A stretch of DNA of 64,000 nt from Bryum argenteum (GCA_037043015.1 CM073325.1:16285001-16349000), one strand, 5' to 3'; positions 34,313 through 45,757 are shown, numbered from the stretch's first letter. Notes: a model not told the origin generated them from the sequence alone. Numbers and translations are program-made.

Positions 34313-34335
34313 CCACCCTAGCATGCTTCCACCCC
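34313..34335 (-). repeat. Right terminal inverted repeat of the giant element
   Basis: This is the exact reverse complement of 7767-7789. It lies about 0.9 kb upstream of the ATG of the transposase-like gene. GTACTTT motifs cluster just inside (34050-34310). Confidence 0.8.
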
Positions 34336-34973
34336 AAGGTCATTAATGACAATCCAATATGGGGCCAAATGCCCCATGTCACTTGTAGATCATAGTCATC
34401 GTTCTCCATAATAGTACAGTAGTTTCCTACCTTTACCCCTCCCCAAGAAAAAGCTCACACGGGGAGATTATAGCAATTCAGCTTACAATTACCCTAGGCA
34501 CATGAGGCATATGGGCGTGAAGTAACAGTGTACAGAAGTACTAATGGATTCAAGTAGAATGATATATTAATCATTATATGTAAATGAGAAGTACAGCCTT
34601 CTCATAAGAAGGAGAAGATAACGTTTGAAATAACAGAAGAGTGTATCGTTTGAATCTATCTAATCAGTAGTACATTAACAGCTACTGCACTAACAATGGA
34701 TAGGCAATTTGCGTGGGGCTAGCAGATTGACTCCTTAAGAAGTTGCTTGAATGCTCAGCTCAATCTCTTCCCTCAATTTTGACGCACTCACTCTTGCAAA
34801 GTCTTGTATAGACAATCCGGATGCACGGTAGTAAGCAAGGGAGATGTGCGTGTGAAGATTTTTCTTACTCATTTAGTCTAGCATGTGATTGGTTGTGCGA
34901 GTTGAGGAGTGGTAAACATTTCGTAAACGGGCGACAATCGCAGGGGGAAGTCGGACTCTTTCATGGGTAAGCG
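34336..34973. other. Spacer right of the giant element
   Basis: AT-rich, no gene or repeat structure that I can support. Confidence 0.5.
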
Positions 34974-35169
34974 TTCGTAGCAGCTACCAAGGAGGATGGA
35001 GGAGGGGTAATGAGCCCCTAATTTTTTGATGTATAGACATTAAATGCCAAGGAGTAGGCTTCCAAAGGTAACTTGGGGTCGCAGACCTCAAATTTGAATT
35101 CAAAATTATCAAAAACGGCCTTGGGAGGTCCCCACGGATTCTAGGGTGCCTCCTTGTAGCTGCCACGAA
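34974..35169. mobile_element. Short inverted-repeat element (MITE-like)
   Basis: The left end reads TTCGTAGCAGCTACCAAGGA; the right end, reverse-complemented, reads TTCGTGGCAGCTACAAGGAG. The ends match over about 20 bp with one substitution and one gap, 196 bp apart. No ORF and no clear target-site duplication. Confidence 0.55.
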
Positions 35170-36190
35170 CCATTGCCCCTCTTTCATCTACCTTCGTTTG
35201 AACAAACCCCGAATGTTGGAGGCACAAATATGCCTTCACACTGCTCCGTTCGCCTCATATGCTCACGCTAATTCCAAATTTTGAGGAAGATACCTACATG
35301 TCACTGCTGTTAGTTAGGACAGTTGTAAAATCAAACAGATTAGTATGGTGAAACTACACTTCACCACAAAATATCCATTTTTGCAATTTCAAAAATAGAG
35401 CAATAAGGAATATAGTTTCTGCACTTTGAACAAATCCAAGCGTATAATTTTCCAAAACAATCAACATTCTTAGTTTGAATTAAGTCATGTCGAAACTGAC
35501 CACGAGGTAGGGTACTTTTCACGGTAACCTTGCTCTTCTATTTTTCACGTCCACAGCACAAAAGTAACAATTCATCCATTGGAAGATGAAAGACGTATGG
35601 CGCATTCATGTGTTTGGCCGCTCCACTGTTCACTTGCACACGAGGAGGTCATAACAGGGGATATCCATGGTAAAATATACCCGTGTGAAAGATTCACTCT
35701 CTTTCCATACTCAGGTTTGTCGGTACTCCTCACTGAGGATGGCATCTCAGAATGCTGCCTTCATGCAGTCGACGGCCATTTTACTTCATTGGGGGCATGA
35801 ATGAAGTTTGTTTTATTGCAAATGTGAGTTACAGGCTCCGCTTACAAGAATTTTATGCTGATGAGGTTTCTGTTTTCTGATTATACAAGCACACTACTGC
35901 CAGATTGCAGACCTTATTGGCGCCTTCTTCCACCTCATTAGATATCCCTGACTCTGGTGGATGGCGATGAGCCGATCGAGTGGTGACCCACGGATTTTTA
36001 TCACATTTTTTCATCAAACAAAAATTAGGAGAACTACAGAAATGCTCAGAGCACCAAATAGATTCCGTATACAAACTTCAGTTTCTGGTTGGTAAATGTC
36101 GTCAAAAAATAAATCAACAAGACGATGTATAGTACACATTGCAGGTCATTGACCGCTGCTATTCGAGTTCCACTCGACGGATTCAGATTT
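35170..36190. other. Intergenic region 3' of LHCB copy A
   Basis: A 73-codon ORF at 35579-35800 (+) has no recognised domain and no splice or promoter context. Nothing else is supported, apart from the 3' untranslated part of the LHCB gene just before 36190. Confidence 0.5.
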
Positions 36191-37211
36191 CTAATTTCCG
36201 GGAGTGAAGTTGGTGGCGTATGCCCATGCGTTGTTGGCAACGGGGTCTGCCAAGTGGTCGTTCAGGTTCTCCAACGGACCCTTGCCCGTCACGATCGCCT
36301 GCACGAAGAATCCGAACATCGAGAACATCGCCAATCGCCCGTTCTTGATCTCCTTCACCTTCAACTCCGCGAACGTGTCGGGGTCGTCAGCCAAGCCCAA
36401 GGGGTCGAAGCTGCCTCCCGGGTAGATGGGGTCTGTCACATCGCCCAATGGACCTCCTGCTACTCTGTATCCCTCCACGGCTCCCATCAGGATCACCTGG
36501 CATGCCCAGATGGCCAAGATGCTCTGAGCGTGCACAAGGCTGGGGTTGCCCAAGTAGTCCAAACCTCCGTCAGCGAAGATCTGAGATCCGGCCTTGAACC
36601 ACACTGCCTCACCGAACTTGACACCGTTCTTGGCCAGCAACTCAGGGGTGAGGCACCCAAGAGCTCCGAGCATGGCCCAGCGGGCGTGGATGACCTCGAG
36701 CTCCCTGTTGCGGGCGAAGGTCTCGGGGTCGGACGAGAGTCCGGCGGTGTCCCAGCCGTAGTCACCAGCGAACTCACCGTTGAGGTAAGAGGGGGTGTTC
36801 TCGGAGAAGGGGCCCAACCACTTGGGGCGGTCAGCACCGTACCTGTAATACCATTCAAAGCTCCGAGTTACTACAAGCGCAAGGAGCATTGTGGAGACCT
36901 TTCTATTAGGCAGCCATTGAGAGCATGGCCTCCTAGGAGTAAGCATACATTGCCTGAGGCCATACACGCGCAATGTACCAGACCAGGGAAATTTAGATCA
37001 ATTGGACACAATTGTATCATCGAAGTGAGACAATGTGGGGAAGGTAGGGGAGTGCTCACCAGATGCTGTCGGAGGAGGAGGACTTGGAGGCAGTTTTGCG
37101 CATGGTGATGCGGGCATCGCTGGTGCCGACCTTGCGGGCGAGCTCGTTGACGGGCTTGAACAGGCTCTGCCCAGCTAATGCAGTGGAGTGCATGGCGGTA
37201 GCGGCGGCCAT
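36191..37211 (-). CDS. LHCB: LHCII chlorophyll a/b-binding protein, copy A
   Basis: Exon 1 is 37211-37060 (152 nt) and exon 2 is 36842-36191 (652 nt), joined within the Trp codon of WYGADR. The product is 267 residues: a chloroplast transit peptide of about 35-40 residues ([16 protein letters not shown]), the WYGxDR trimerisation motif, and three membrane helices. Helix B has [16 protein letters not shown], helix C GAVEGYRV, and helix [16 protein letters not shown], carrying the Glu, His, Arg and Asn chlorophyll ligands. HLADP follows near the end. It forms the major light-harvesting antenna of photosystem II in the thylakoid. Copy-specific features are SLFKPV in the transit region and GCLTPEL. 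Frames are intact. Confidence 0.95.
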
Positions 37212-37400
37212 GGCTACACAACAGCTCTTGCACACGCAAGGGACTGTAAGAGCAGAGGGGGAGGTGAAGCGAGAGCAGCGAAGGTTGTGGTAGGCGAGGG
37301 CGGGCGGGATTATAAGGAAGCCAAGTAGCAGGCCAGTGGCATCGGGACGGGGGTGAGAGAATCGTCAAGATCGAGCACTGATAGGATAAGGTGCGCAGAT
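37212..37400 (-). promoter_or_regulatory. LHCB copy A promoter
   Basis: A TATA-like TTATAA lies near 37312 on the minus strand, about 100 bp upstream of the ATG. The CCGCCAAG block of copies C to E is not seen here. Confidence 0.4.
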
Positions 37401-37439
37401 GCGGGACAATGATACGAGCACAACCAATTCTAGCACGTG

Positions 37440-37690
37440 GGGCCTCGCCACTAAGGACCTGCGCCTCACTGCCTGCCCGTTGGCCACTGCCCGGCCTTGA
37501 ACGAGCTCCGTCGCCCAGCCGTCGTCTGCGCAGTTCGTCGGTGATGCTCCATCGCTCCCCGCAGCAGCGTTCCTTGTCAGCTCCGTTCGCCAGGGCGCTC
37601 CCATGGCGCCCTTTAAACCAGACCTCCCTCCCGCCGTTGCCCTTCGCAACTTTGGTCCCGCCTCCCTCCGAGCTCGACTTACACTCCTGC
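37440..37690 (+). repeat. GC-rich inverted duplication, left copy
   Basis: About 250 bp is repeated in reverse orientation at 38580-38825. The shared core includes GCCCGGCCTTGAACGAGCTC and GCGCAGTTCGTCGG. It is much richer in G and C than its surroundings. ORFs cross it on both strands, but none is recognised. Confidence 0.7.
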
Positions 37691-37740
37691 ATCTCGGAGC
37701 TACTCCCGCTCCGTGCCACCTTCCTACGCCTCTCCGGTTC

Positions 37741-38579
37741 CTGTTACAGCGTCTTTGACCGTTCTAAGCCTTTCAGCCTCCACATGCTATTTGGTCCAGG
37801 CCAGTTTCACTTTAATCTCTGTTAGAGTATCTGCAAAGGATCATGTGAAGGACCTACCCTCACAGAGCACAGATACTTGACTGCAAACTTGCACACTCCC
37901 GGCTCAGCATCAAGCTTCAAAGATATATAATTTGCGAAAAGAACTGAGAAAACATGAAGGCCTAACAGCAACGGCTCCGCACACACCTCACCATTAGACG
38001 AAGCACCCTTCGCCACTACAGATTATCTTGCAGTCACCTCTTATTCTGCAGACATGAATACTTCAATGGGGACTAAGCTTCATACTTCTTTAAAACTTGT
38101 CATAGCATTCACTTTCCATTTGATAGAGAGACTCGGGTAGCAGGTTAGGCAATTGCAAGATTTCACCAAGCAGGAAACAAGACTGTGTAAGGGATCTTCC
38201 GCTCCTATAAAAAAATGTTGGAAGAAGGCCACCACGAACTGTATCGAGATATGACGCAAATTTATACCTTCTTCAGATTATTCCAATATTTTTCTTCAGA
38301 TTGATTGAGTATAATGCGATATGGAACGATATATGGTTTTGACTTGAAAGAAATTAGAATGCTTTCTCTTTAAAGTCTAGCGAAAAGGAAAAACCAGCTT
38401 CAAATTGTGCGTTCGGTGTTACGGTGTTATGTGATGGTACTTGAATGTACGGACCTTGAACTTCAGTACTCCATTTTGAGCACCGGATCGGAGTCCTCTG
38501 TCAAGAAACGAATTGGTATTAAGGGAGTGTAAGTGATTTCTGGGAGTGTCGAAGGTACTGCGAGGGTTGGAAACGGTGT
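37741..38579. other. Spacer inside the GC-rich inverted duplication
   Basis: No gene is supported. Confidence 0.45.
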
Positions 38580-38825
38580 AACAGGAGTAGTAAGGTGGCG
38601 CGGAGTGGGAGGAGCTGCGAGGTGTAACTGGGGGACGGAGGTCAGGTTTAAATGGCACTGTGGGAGCGCCCTGGCGAACGGGGCGGACAAGGAACGCTGC
38701 TGCGGGGAGCGGTCCTCGCGATCGGAGTGTCCCCGACGAACTGCGCAGACGATGGCTGGGCGACGGAGCTCGTTCAAGGCCGGGCAGTAAGGCACACGTT
38801 CCTCACTGTCCCGTGCTTAGTGGCG
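38580..38825 (-). repeat. GC-rich inverted duplication, right copy
   Basis: Reverse-complement match of 37440-37690, with small gaps. It lies between LHCB copies A and B. Confidence 0.7.
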
Positions 38826-38931
38826 AGGACAGGCGACAGCGGCTGCGGCTCCTGGCCATGGAATTGCTCAATGAGACTTGCATCTGTGGCTGGAGAGTAA
38901 TTAGTCCCGAAAGGGGAGCAGTCTCAAATCA

Positions 38932-39722
38932 ACCAAAAACCCTCTAAACTGCTATGATGCAAGATGCAAATTTTTGAATTTTGACAAAATTAGATGTATG
39001 TAATATCTAACTTGTACATGAATATCAAATCTATGATTCAAATTCCTCACTATTTGTGAGATGACTGAGATCATAACGTTCAAAGTTGGAAAAAAAGCTT
39101 TTTCCATGTTGTAGAACGGCAAAGTAATGTTTTTGGGGCGAAAAGAACCATCTTTGAAAGGAAATTGAACAGAAGGCTCTTCAAAATCTTGTTCCTAGTT
39201 GAGTAAAGAATATATCTAAAGAGTATTCACCCTCATTGGACCTATAAAACTTGAAGAAATTCTTGCTTTTGCACATGGAGGTATGTGCAAAGGCTCATTT
39301 TTAACAATTAGAAAGGCATGTAAAAAATTATTGAATTGAAAATCCAAACGGTGAGATCATGGCTTCACTACCTTTTCTACTTGTTAAAAAAACAAAACTT
39401 GATAAAAGTTAACATCTCAATTTTGGTGAATTTTTGAGCTTTATGTGTTTTAGTCAAATTTGTGAAAATTTTGAGAATAAATGAGCATATACTGCAATTT
39501 GGGCAATTTGGGGTAGATCTAAAGTAGGATTTACAAACTTTGGCCACATATATCTCCTAGAGTATGAGGAAATTTGGAGCATGAGATGACTTTTCATAAG
39601 GGTATAGAAAATCTCTGCAACTTCCAAAAGGTTTCAAATTCATGCGTTATAAAAATAGGAAGTCAGAAGTTGACTGAAGGCCAATCGACCTGATTTTGGC
39701 TTCTCTCACTTCTAGGGGTTAG
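38932..39722 (-). mobile_element. TTAACCCCTAAA-family transposon, copy 2 (inverted, decayed ends)
   Basis: The interior (from about 38950) is homologous to the reverse complement of the 6314-7258 element. Shared blocks include CTAACTTGTAC, ACGTTCAAAGTTGG and the TATGATCTCA region. The right edge has CTAGGGGTTAGG, a degraded form of the family end. The left edge is only vaguely similar (CCCTCTAAAC). Confidence 0.55.
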
Positions 39723-40440
39723 GCATCCAGTAAGCTTTCATGAATTGCTTTGCTAGCCCGCTTCAATAATAGGTTGTTGCAGATTGATTCAAAAAAAGAA
39801 CAAGTGCACAGGTATTTGAGGTTGCGTGAGGAGATTGTTTGTGTTACAAATTCTTGGATACATAAATCATACGACAGGGTGTCGAGATCCCATAAATAGT
39901 GATGAAGAGATGGCAGTTACCAAATGAGAGTATTCTAATGGGACCTGGGGTTGTGCCATTGAGTTCATATGCCCGGAGGTCATCAGACCAATGGTGGGAC
40001 CATTAACATCTCAACAACTCAACGCTTTAAACCTCTGAATTTCCTCATGTGGATTTGAAGCTTAAAACCTCGTTCTTTCTCTACTTGCTCTACCATATAC
40101 TCTGGGGCAAATCAAATCTTACAAATAATGTTTTTGCTCTCTCAAATAAAGTGTTCTAATCCTATTGATGTTAATCACCAATCGTCTAGTTCAAGCTAGT
40201 GCAAGCCTCACAAATGATTATTGGCAAATCATGTGCCTTAACCCTTGATAGACAACACATATCCAAGAGCCATTCTTTGTAATGTATTTGGAAAGATGTG
40301 ATGTATTATGAGCACTTTACATAGGGATTCAAATCATTCATGAGGTGCCTGCTCCATTTTAGAGCACTCCACTATAAGCCCGGGCGTTTCAGAGTCCACT
40401 ACAGTAACCAAAAAATCACTCAGTGAATCCACTTGGCACG
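39723..40440. other. Intergenic region upstream of LHCB copy B
   Basis: AT-rich, no supported gene. Confidence 0.5.
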
Positions 40441-40666
40441 CAGTTGCGCCAGTTCTAGTAGACAAATGAACCCCCTCACCTTATCCAGCAGCGAGCCAAT
40501 GCCATAATGGCTGTAGATTCTGCAACTCAGAGTATAAAGTTTCATTCTCTCTCCTTCTTCAATAGATCAGTGTGAATTCTAGTTACGTTAGCTCGAACCA
40601 TCTAAACGATTTGCCTATTCACTTCGTTGCAGCGCGCTTGTTACAGAGACCCTACTAGCAGCAGCT
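40441..40666 (+). promoter_or_regulatory. LHCB copy B promoter
   Basis: CCTTATCCAG (an I-box/GATA-type element, GGATAA on the other strand) lies near 40478, followed by GCCAATG (CCAAT-type) and a TATA-like AGTATAAAG at 40531. The order I-box, CCAAT, TATA, ATG is typical of light-regulated LHCB promoters. Confidence 0.55.
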
Positions 40667-41679
40667 ATGGCCGCCGCTACCGCTATGCACTCCACGGCCT
40701 TGGCCGGGCAGAGCCTGCTCAAGCCCGTCAACGACCTCGCCCGCAAGGTCGGCACCAGCGATGCTCGCGTCACCATGCGCAAGACTGCCTCCAAGTCTTC
40801 CTCCTCCGACAGCATCTGGTCAGCATACTCTTTCCTCGTCCACATTGCCTCATTTCGTTGTTTCTGACTCCCTAAAAAACGGTGCATTGCGTGTATTTGG
40901 TCTTGGGGGATGGAGGGCTGCTTGTCTTGGAATAGTAGGCGCTGCTCTCAATGGTATTGCTTCATAGAAAGACCTTCACAATGCTCGTTCTGCGAATAGT
41001 AACTTGAAGCTTTGTATCGTATTTCAGGTACGGTGCTGACCGCCCCAAGTGGTTGGGTCCCTTCTCCGAGAACACCCCTTCTTACTTGAACGGTGAGTTC
41101 GCTGGTGACTACGGCTGGGACACCGCCGGGCTCTCGTCCGACCCCGAGACCTTCGCCCGCAACAGGGAGCTCGAGGTTATCCATGCCCGCTGGGCCATGC
41201 TCGGAGCTCTGGGGTGCATCACTCCGGAGTTGTTGGCCAAGAATGGTGTGAAGTTCGGTGAGGCAGTGTGGTTCAAGGCCGGATCTCAGATCTTCGCTGA
41301 CGGAGGTTTGGACTACTTGGGCAACCCCAGCCTTGTGCACGCTCAGAGCATCCTGGCCATCTGGGCATGCCAGGTGATCCTGATGGGAGCCGTGGAGGGA
41401 TACAGAGTAGCAGGAGGACCATTGGGCGATGTGACAGACCCCATCTACCCGGGAGGCAGCTTCGACCCCTTGGGTTTGGCGGACGACCCCGACACGTTCG
41501 CGGAGTTAAAGGTGAAGGAGATCAAGAATGGGCGATTGGCGATGTTCTCAATGTTCGGATTCTTCGTGCAGGCGATCGTGACGGGCAAGGGACCGTTGGA
41601 GAACCTGAACGACCACTTGGCAGACCCAGTTGCGAACAACGCATGGGCATACGCCACCAACTTCACCCCCGGAAACTAG
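40667..41679 (+). CDS. LHCB: LHCII chlorophyll a/b-binding protein, copy B
   Basis: Exons 40667-40818 and 41028-41679 (152 and 652 nt, as in copy A) encode 267 residues. The transit region has [10 protein letters not shown] and DARVTMRK. The mature part matches copy A except GCITPEL. The [20 protein letters not shown] and IKNGRLAMF motifs are all present. The 3' part of exon 2 shares GTGACGGGCAAGGG with copies A and C. The 3' UTR (TTTGTCGAGCTTATG) resembles that of copy C. Intact. Confidence 0.95.
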
Positions 41680-43012
41680 ATAAAATTTGTCGAGCTTATG
41701 TCAAGATTTTGGAACCTTGTAATCTGAGTGTAAAGAATGATCCGCCCTTCCAGGTGTCCGTGCCTTTGTCAATGAGGATCACTGAATCGAATAAAACGGC
41801 TCGTTCACCTTCCAAATTCGATATTTGCAACACACATACAAGATGTTGCTAGTTTCTGAGTATGTGTATCAGTGCATGCACTAATATCTGTTGCTCAAGT
41901 TGCTCTTTCAATGGTGAGATGATTGATTCGTCCAGCCTCTCGAAGATTCGATACGACCGAGTCAGAAGCTCATCAATGGGTTATTAGAATCGAGTGTATC
42001 ACTTCCATTATAAAGACTGTGAGAGCAAATTGAATTGCACCATTTGTCCTGATGTGCAAATAGTTGGAAGTGAGGTTCTCGTATCAACGTTGAAGTATGA
42101 ATCTCCTTACTATTCTACCCCGGCCACCCCATGTGCTTGTCAATGCAAATCTCATTTCTGTGGGCGATTGTGACATCAGTCCCCTAGCAGAAAAACCTTA
42201 AACATTTTATGTAATACACGAAGCTGGTGGGAGGAGGAACTGCTAGAGAATATGAGAGACAGCTGATATGTCGACGACATGTACAAAATTGGTGGTACCC
42301 ATCAATAGCTCTAATCCACCTTGATGAAGATTCAAATTCCACGATGTTGCAGATGGCGGAATTCGATTTTGTGAATGAGAAGCTGGAATTTTGGAGTGCC
42401 ATAGATACTTCACACGAAGTCCACTCTTGAAGAAAATTGTTAAGGATGGAATGAAGATCGATTCTAGTTTTTGTGCTTGAAAATTGCAAATTCATTCAAG
42501 ATGGTACTTTTTTGTTGTTTTTGGTTCAAGATGTTATACAATATATTGGAGTAAACATTCCACAGTGCACCAATTGGATGCAGGTGTCTTTATTGTATAT
42601 AGGTTTTGTAGATTGGGAGTCTTGTTGTATTGTTTGGCTTGGCGTTGGTACCTTAATTTGAGAAAGAAAGGCCACGTTTTTTTAACTCTAAGCTATGGCA
42701 ATATTGACAATGTGCGACATAGAAGTTTTAGTTGTTTGCACAAAAGCAACATTAAAATTGATAGTGTATGATAGGGTTGTGGATCTTCAAGTAATTGTTT
42801 TGGCTGATCGGTTTTCTCATGCCATCTTTCTTGTTGGAGCTAACACAAATTTTTTGTGTCCAAATCTAGTGCACCTTGAGTTCTTCTTCACATACACAGT
42901 TACTCCAACATACTTCCTCCTCTCGTGAAGTCTGAACTTGTTTACATGTTCAACACCAATCATCCTCCAACATCAGTGTAGATGTTCCTTGGATGAAGGT
43001 GCAACACACGGG
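41680..43012. other. Intergenic region 3' of LHCB copy B
   Basis: The first about 150 bp is the LHCB 3' UTR. The rest holds several short unrelated ORFs and no recognised gene. Confidence 0.5.
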
Positions 43013-43290
43013 AAAGAGCACTAGCTCCATATCATCCTTTGCTACTGTAGCATCGAGAAAAACTCCCTACCTAGCAAAAAACACTTCTCAATGGGCAATT
43101 TTCAAAGAGTGTAGCTTAGTTCTAAAACTTTCAAAAAACATGTAGATGGATTTGGCTTCATGGCCTGGATTTACTTTCAAATACCTGTAGCCAACTAGTG
43201 TTGTAATTGGGAAATTTCTCTACTATCTTGCACTTACAATTAAGTGTTTCATACACCTTCAAGTTTGCTCCTACGAGTTTGTTTGATATT
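43013..43290 (-). pseudogene. Relic of the giant-element transposase exon 1
   Basis: Translated on the minus strand this reads AKSIYMFFESFRTKLHSLK, stop, EVFFAR, stop, GVFLDATV. It matches AKSIYTFLKSYRNELHAVK ... KAFLARKGVLLDAAV in exon 1 of the gene at 33409-32864. Upstream, CKIVEKF resembles the exon's CKRTVLEK. Several stops show that it is dead. It shows that the transposase family is present more than once here. Confidence 0.75.
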
Positions 43291-44240
43291 TGAGACGATA
43301 AGCGCCTTGTCATATATACTTATTAATCCCATAACACGTAATTCATTATAATGGGAATATTCAAATTATCAAATTGATGACAATTGAGTTTGGGTTGAGC
43401 CAAATGTACTGTGTGAGTACATTTAGCTCGACTCGAGCTAAACCCACATTTCTCAAACTCGGTGAATAATACCATAATAACGAATTACGTGTTTGAACTT
43501 CAAAGGTTTGCAACAACTAGCGCTCCTCCTGAGCGGTGGTTGCCGACTAACTTCGTCCTCCTCATTGCCTGTTCTATACGATTGCCTTCGGCCCGCACCA
43601 CCCGCTATGCTTCTACGATAAGTGTACAACTGCTGCTGCAATAATTTATGGTCTTAGCAGAGAGGTCCTAGATGGTGCTCAACCACTTTTGCGTTTTACA
43701 TTTTTTGATCACTCCTAATAAAATCCAACACACTTTTATACAATTTAACTAAATGCACAACAAACCTATTGTCATAAGAAAGAAGGAATTGCCGCAACGT
43801 TTACAAGTCAAGACTCAAGAGTACCAAATAAGAATAATCTTCAACAAGTACAGACCTAAATTACACCCAAACCTAGTCGACTACTTTTGGAGGAAGACAA
43901 AGTGCCGACGGTGCACCATGAAGAAGATGAGAATAGTTATTAACCATGTAAGTTGATGGAAAGCTTACAAAAAGAACAAAAATTGGATAAATTTTGAGTA
44001 AATTGTGCCCAAAACCAATTTTGGCACTTTGACCATAGAAATCACTACATGGGCAATTGAAACTTTCCTACTTATCAAATATGCATAAATTAATATGCAT
44101 ATGAGATTTGTACTTTGTGTTTTTTTTTTCTACACCAAATGTTATGTACTAACTTTTTTGAAAGTTAAAATAGTATAAATCTACATTAGTCCATGATATG
44201 TTTTTCAAAGAGGAGTACAATGAAATATTATTATTCATAA
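43291..44240. other. AT-rich intergenic stretch
   Basis: Only short ORFs (such as 43753-43956) with no recognised domains. Confidence 0.5.
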
Positions 44241-44412
44241 GAGACGCTTTACATCACGAGTCAATGCGTACATGGGGCCAAAAGAGGTCAAAATTCTCTC
44301 AGCATGATTGGCTCATATCTTCTAGACAATCCGAAAAATGGACCAATTTTGTTGAATTTTTGCCCTCTTTTTAGCCCCATGTACAGCTTGACTCCCCATG
44401 TAAAGCATCTCT
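44241..44412. mobile_element. MITE, GACGCTTTACAT family, copy 1
   Basis: The ends are GAGACGCTTTACAT and, reverse-complemented, GAGATGCTTTACATGGGGAG. The inner arms also pair (GTACATGGGGC on both sides). About 170 bp, no ORF; it would fold into a long hairpin. Confidence 0.7.
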
Positions 44413-44524
44413 GAGCCTTGCAAACATCGTTGCTAAAAGCATTATTTCTTTTGTATTAAGAGGACTTGTAGACATGCCATCGAAGTTGAACACGCCTTGA
44501 AAAAACAAATCGTGATGTAGTAAG

Positions 44525-44698
44525 GGACGCTTTGCATGGGAAGCCAAGCCGTACATGGGCTCATGGAGAGGAATAATCCTCTTAACTTGATTGGTTCATT
44601 TCTTGAACTATGAGTGATGGTCTAAATACATTGAGAGAATGTATGCCCTCTTTTAACCCCATGCTCGGCTTAACTCCCCATGTAAAGCATCCCTAAGT
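44525..44698. mobile_element. MITE, GACGCTTTACAT family, copy 2
   Basis: The left end is AAGGGACGCTTTGCATGGGA; the reverse-complemented right end is TTAGGGATGCTTTACATGGG. The arms pair for about 45 bp. It lies about 110 bp from copy 1. Confidence 0.7.
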
Positions 44699-45131
44699 GT
44701 ATTTCCCCTTTGGAATTCTCAATCAATTCCTGTTGTTCCTAATCAAAAACTCAAAATAGGTTATTTATGTATAATTATGTGTCAAACAAGGAGTTGAAAA
44801 TGTTAATGGTATGGTTACGGATGTTCGCTTTTCTTAATTCACTATATCCAAAATTAGCAATGAAATGAACTTTATACCCGTGCATAATATATTCATATAT
44901 ATTCATATATATATATATATATAACATATATTCATACCTTATGGAAGGAATTCATGATTCCAGTTTGGCTCACTTTTTTTCCACATGCTAATGTACTACA
45001 AAAATATCAACACCTATATAAAAACAAATTAACAAAATTACTTAGAAAATTACTTACAATATTTACTTCACTACAGATTAGGAGATTGAGCCATTATTGA
45101 GCACTCTTCCTTATTCCCTGTCTCTATTCCT
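44699..45131. other. AT-rich stretch with an (AT)n microsatellite
   Basis: A dinucleotide AT run with TATTCA variants lies at 44885-44935. No gene. Confidence 0.6.
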
Positions 45132-45525
45132 CCTGCTGTCTTGAATGCGCTCTCACTGGTCCCACACCGCACCCGCTCTTCTTTTCCTTTCGAGCCCTTG
45201 AATTCTTTTATGGCGTCTTTCGGGCTGAAGCCCTTCTTGCCCTACGAAACACAAAACACATAATTCAAAATTGTAAGTGATCACGAAAGAAGCTACTTCA
45301 ATCTCGGTAGTAATGTAGCTACTTCAATGCCGTAAGATTGTAATGTGACTCCTTAAATTCTTATTCAATCGCTCGTGATTATTGACTTTTTCATCTTTGT
45401 GTTTGTGTTTTGTGGGGCATGAAGGGATTCAGCCCGAAAGACGCCATAAAAGAATTCAAGGGCTCGAAAGGAAAAGAAGAGCGGGTGCGGTGTGGGACCA
45501 GTGAGAGCGCATTCAAGACAGCAGG
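45132..45525. repeat. Long hairpin locus: 96-bp perfect inverted repeat
   Basis: 45132-45227 is the exact reverse complement of 45430-45525, with about 200 bp between. Similarity continues less perfectly outwards for some 30 bp or more on each side. Each arm, read outward from the loop, encodes FSPKDAIKEFKGSKGKEERV in frame. A transcript through both arms would form a near-perfect stem, which could feed small-RNA production. Confidence 0.8.
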
Positions 45526-45757
45526 GGGAAATAGAGACGGGGTCCCTTATTGGGGACCTTCCTATAATTTTTCACTTCAGACTAGCCATGCTGACATTGC
45601 ACGTACCATACCATTTTACTGACTATTTAGCAGAGCTGACACCAGACGTACTGTACCATTTTTCATGGCAGCCATGCTCACAATGCACTGCAAGTCCTCT
45701 TCTTCACCCTCTCGTCCAAGCGTTTTCAGAAACTGTCTGTGTGGAAATTGCTCTGTG

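Larger units (their letters stand above)
7767..34335. mobile_element. Candidate giant two-gene DNA transposon carrying a histone methyltransferase
   Basis: A perfect 23-bp inverted repeat, whose first 20 bases are GGGGTGGAAGCATGCTAGGG, lies at 7767-7789 and in reverse complement at 34313-34335. Between the ends lie two convergent genes, each with its 5' end facing a terminus: a SUVR-like SET gene (+, 8923-28129) and a DDE transposase-like gene (-, 33409-29023). The block is 26,569 bp. Removing the nested CACTA element and its 3-bp duplication gives about 12.6 kb. Non-coding parts are strikingly rich in the palindrome GTAC. No target-site duplication beyond a shared AA is visible, so the exact outer border is uncertain. 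The inverted repeat and gene layout are seen; one mobile unit is inferred. Confidence 0.65.

Noticed and set aside
36204-37108. Long ORFs antisense to the LHCB genes, repeated at every copy
   Set aside because: They are shadows caused by the strong codon bias of LHCB exons. Their protein ([12 protein letters not shown] and the like) has no independent features.
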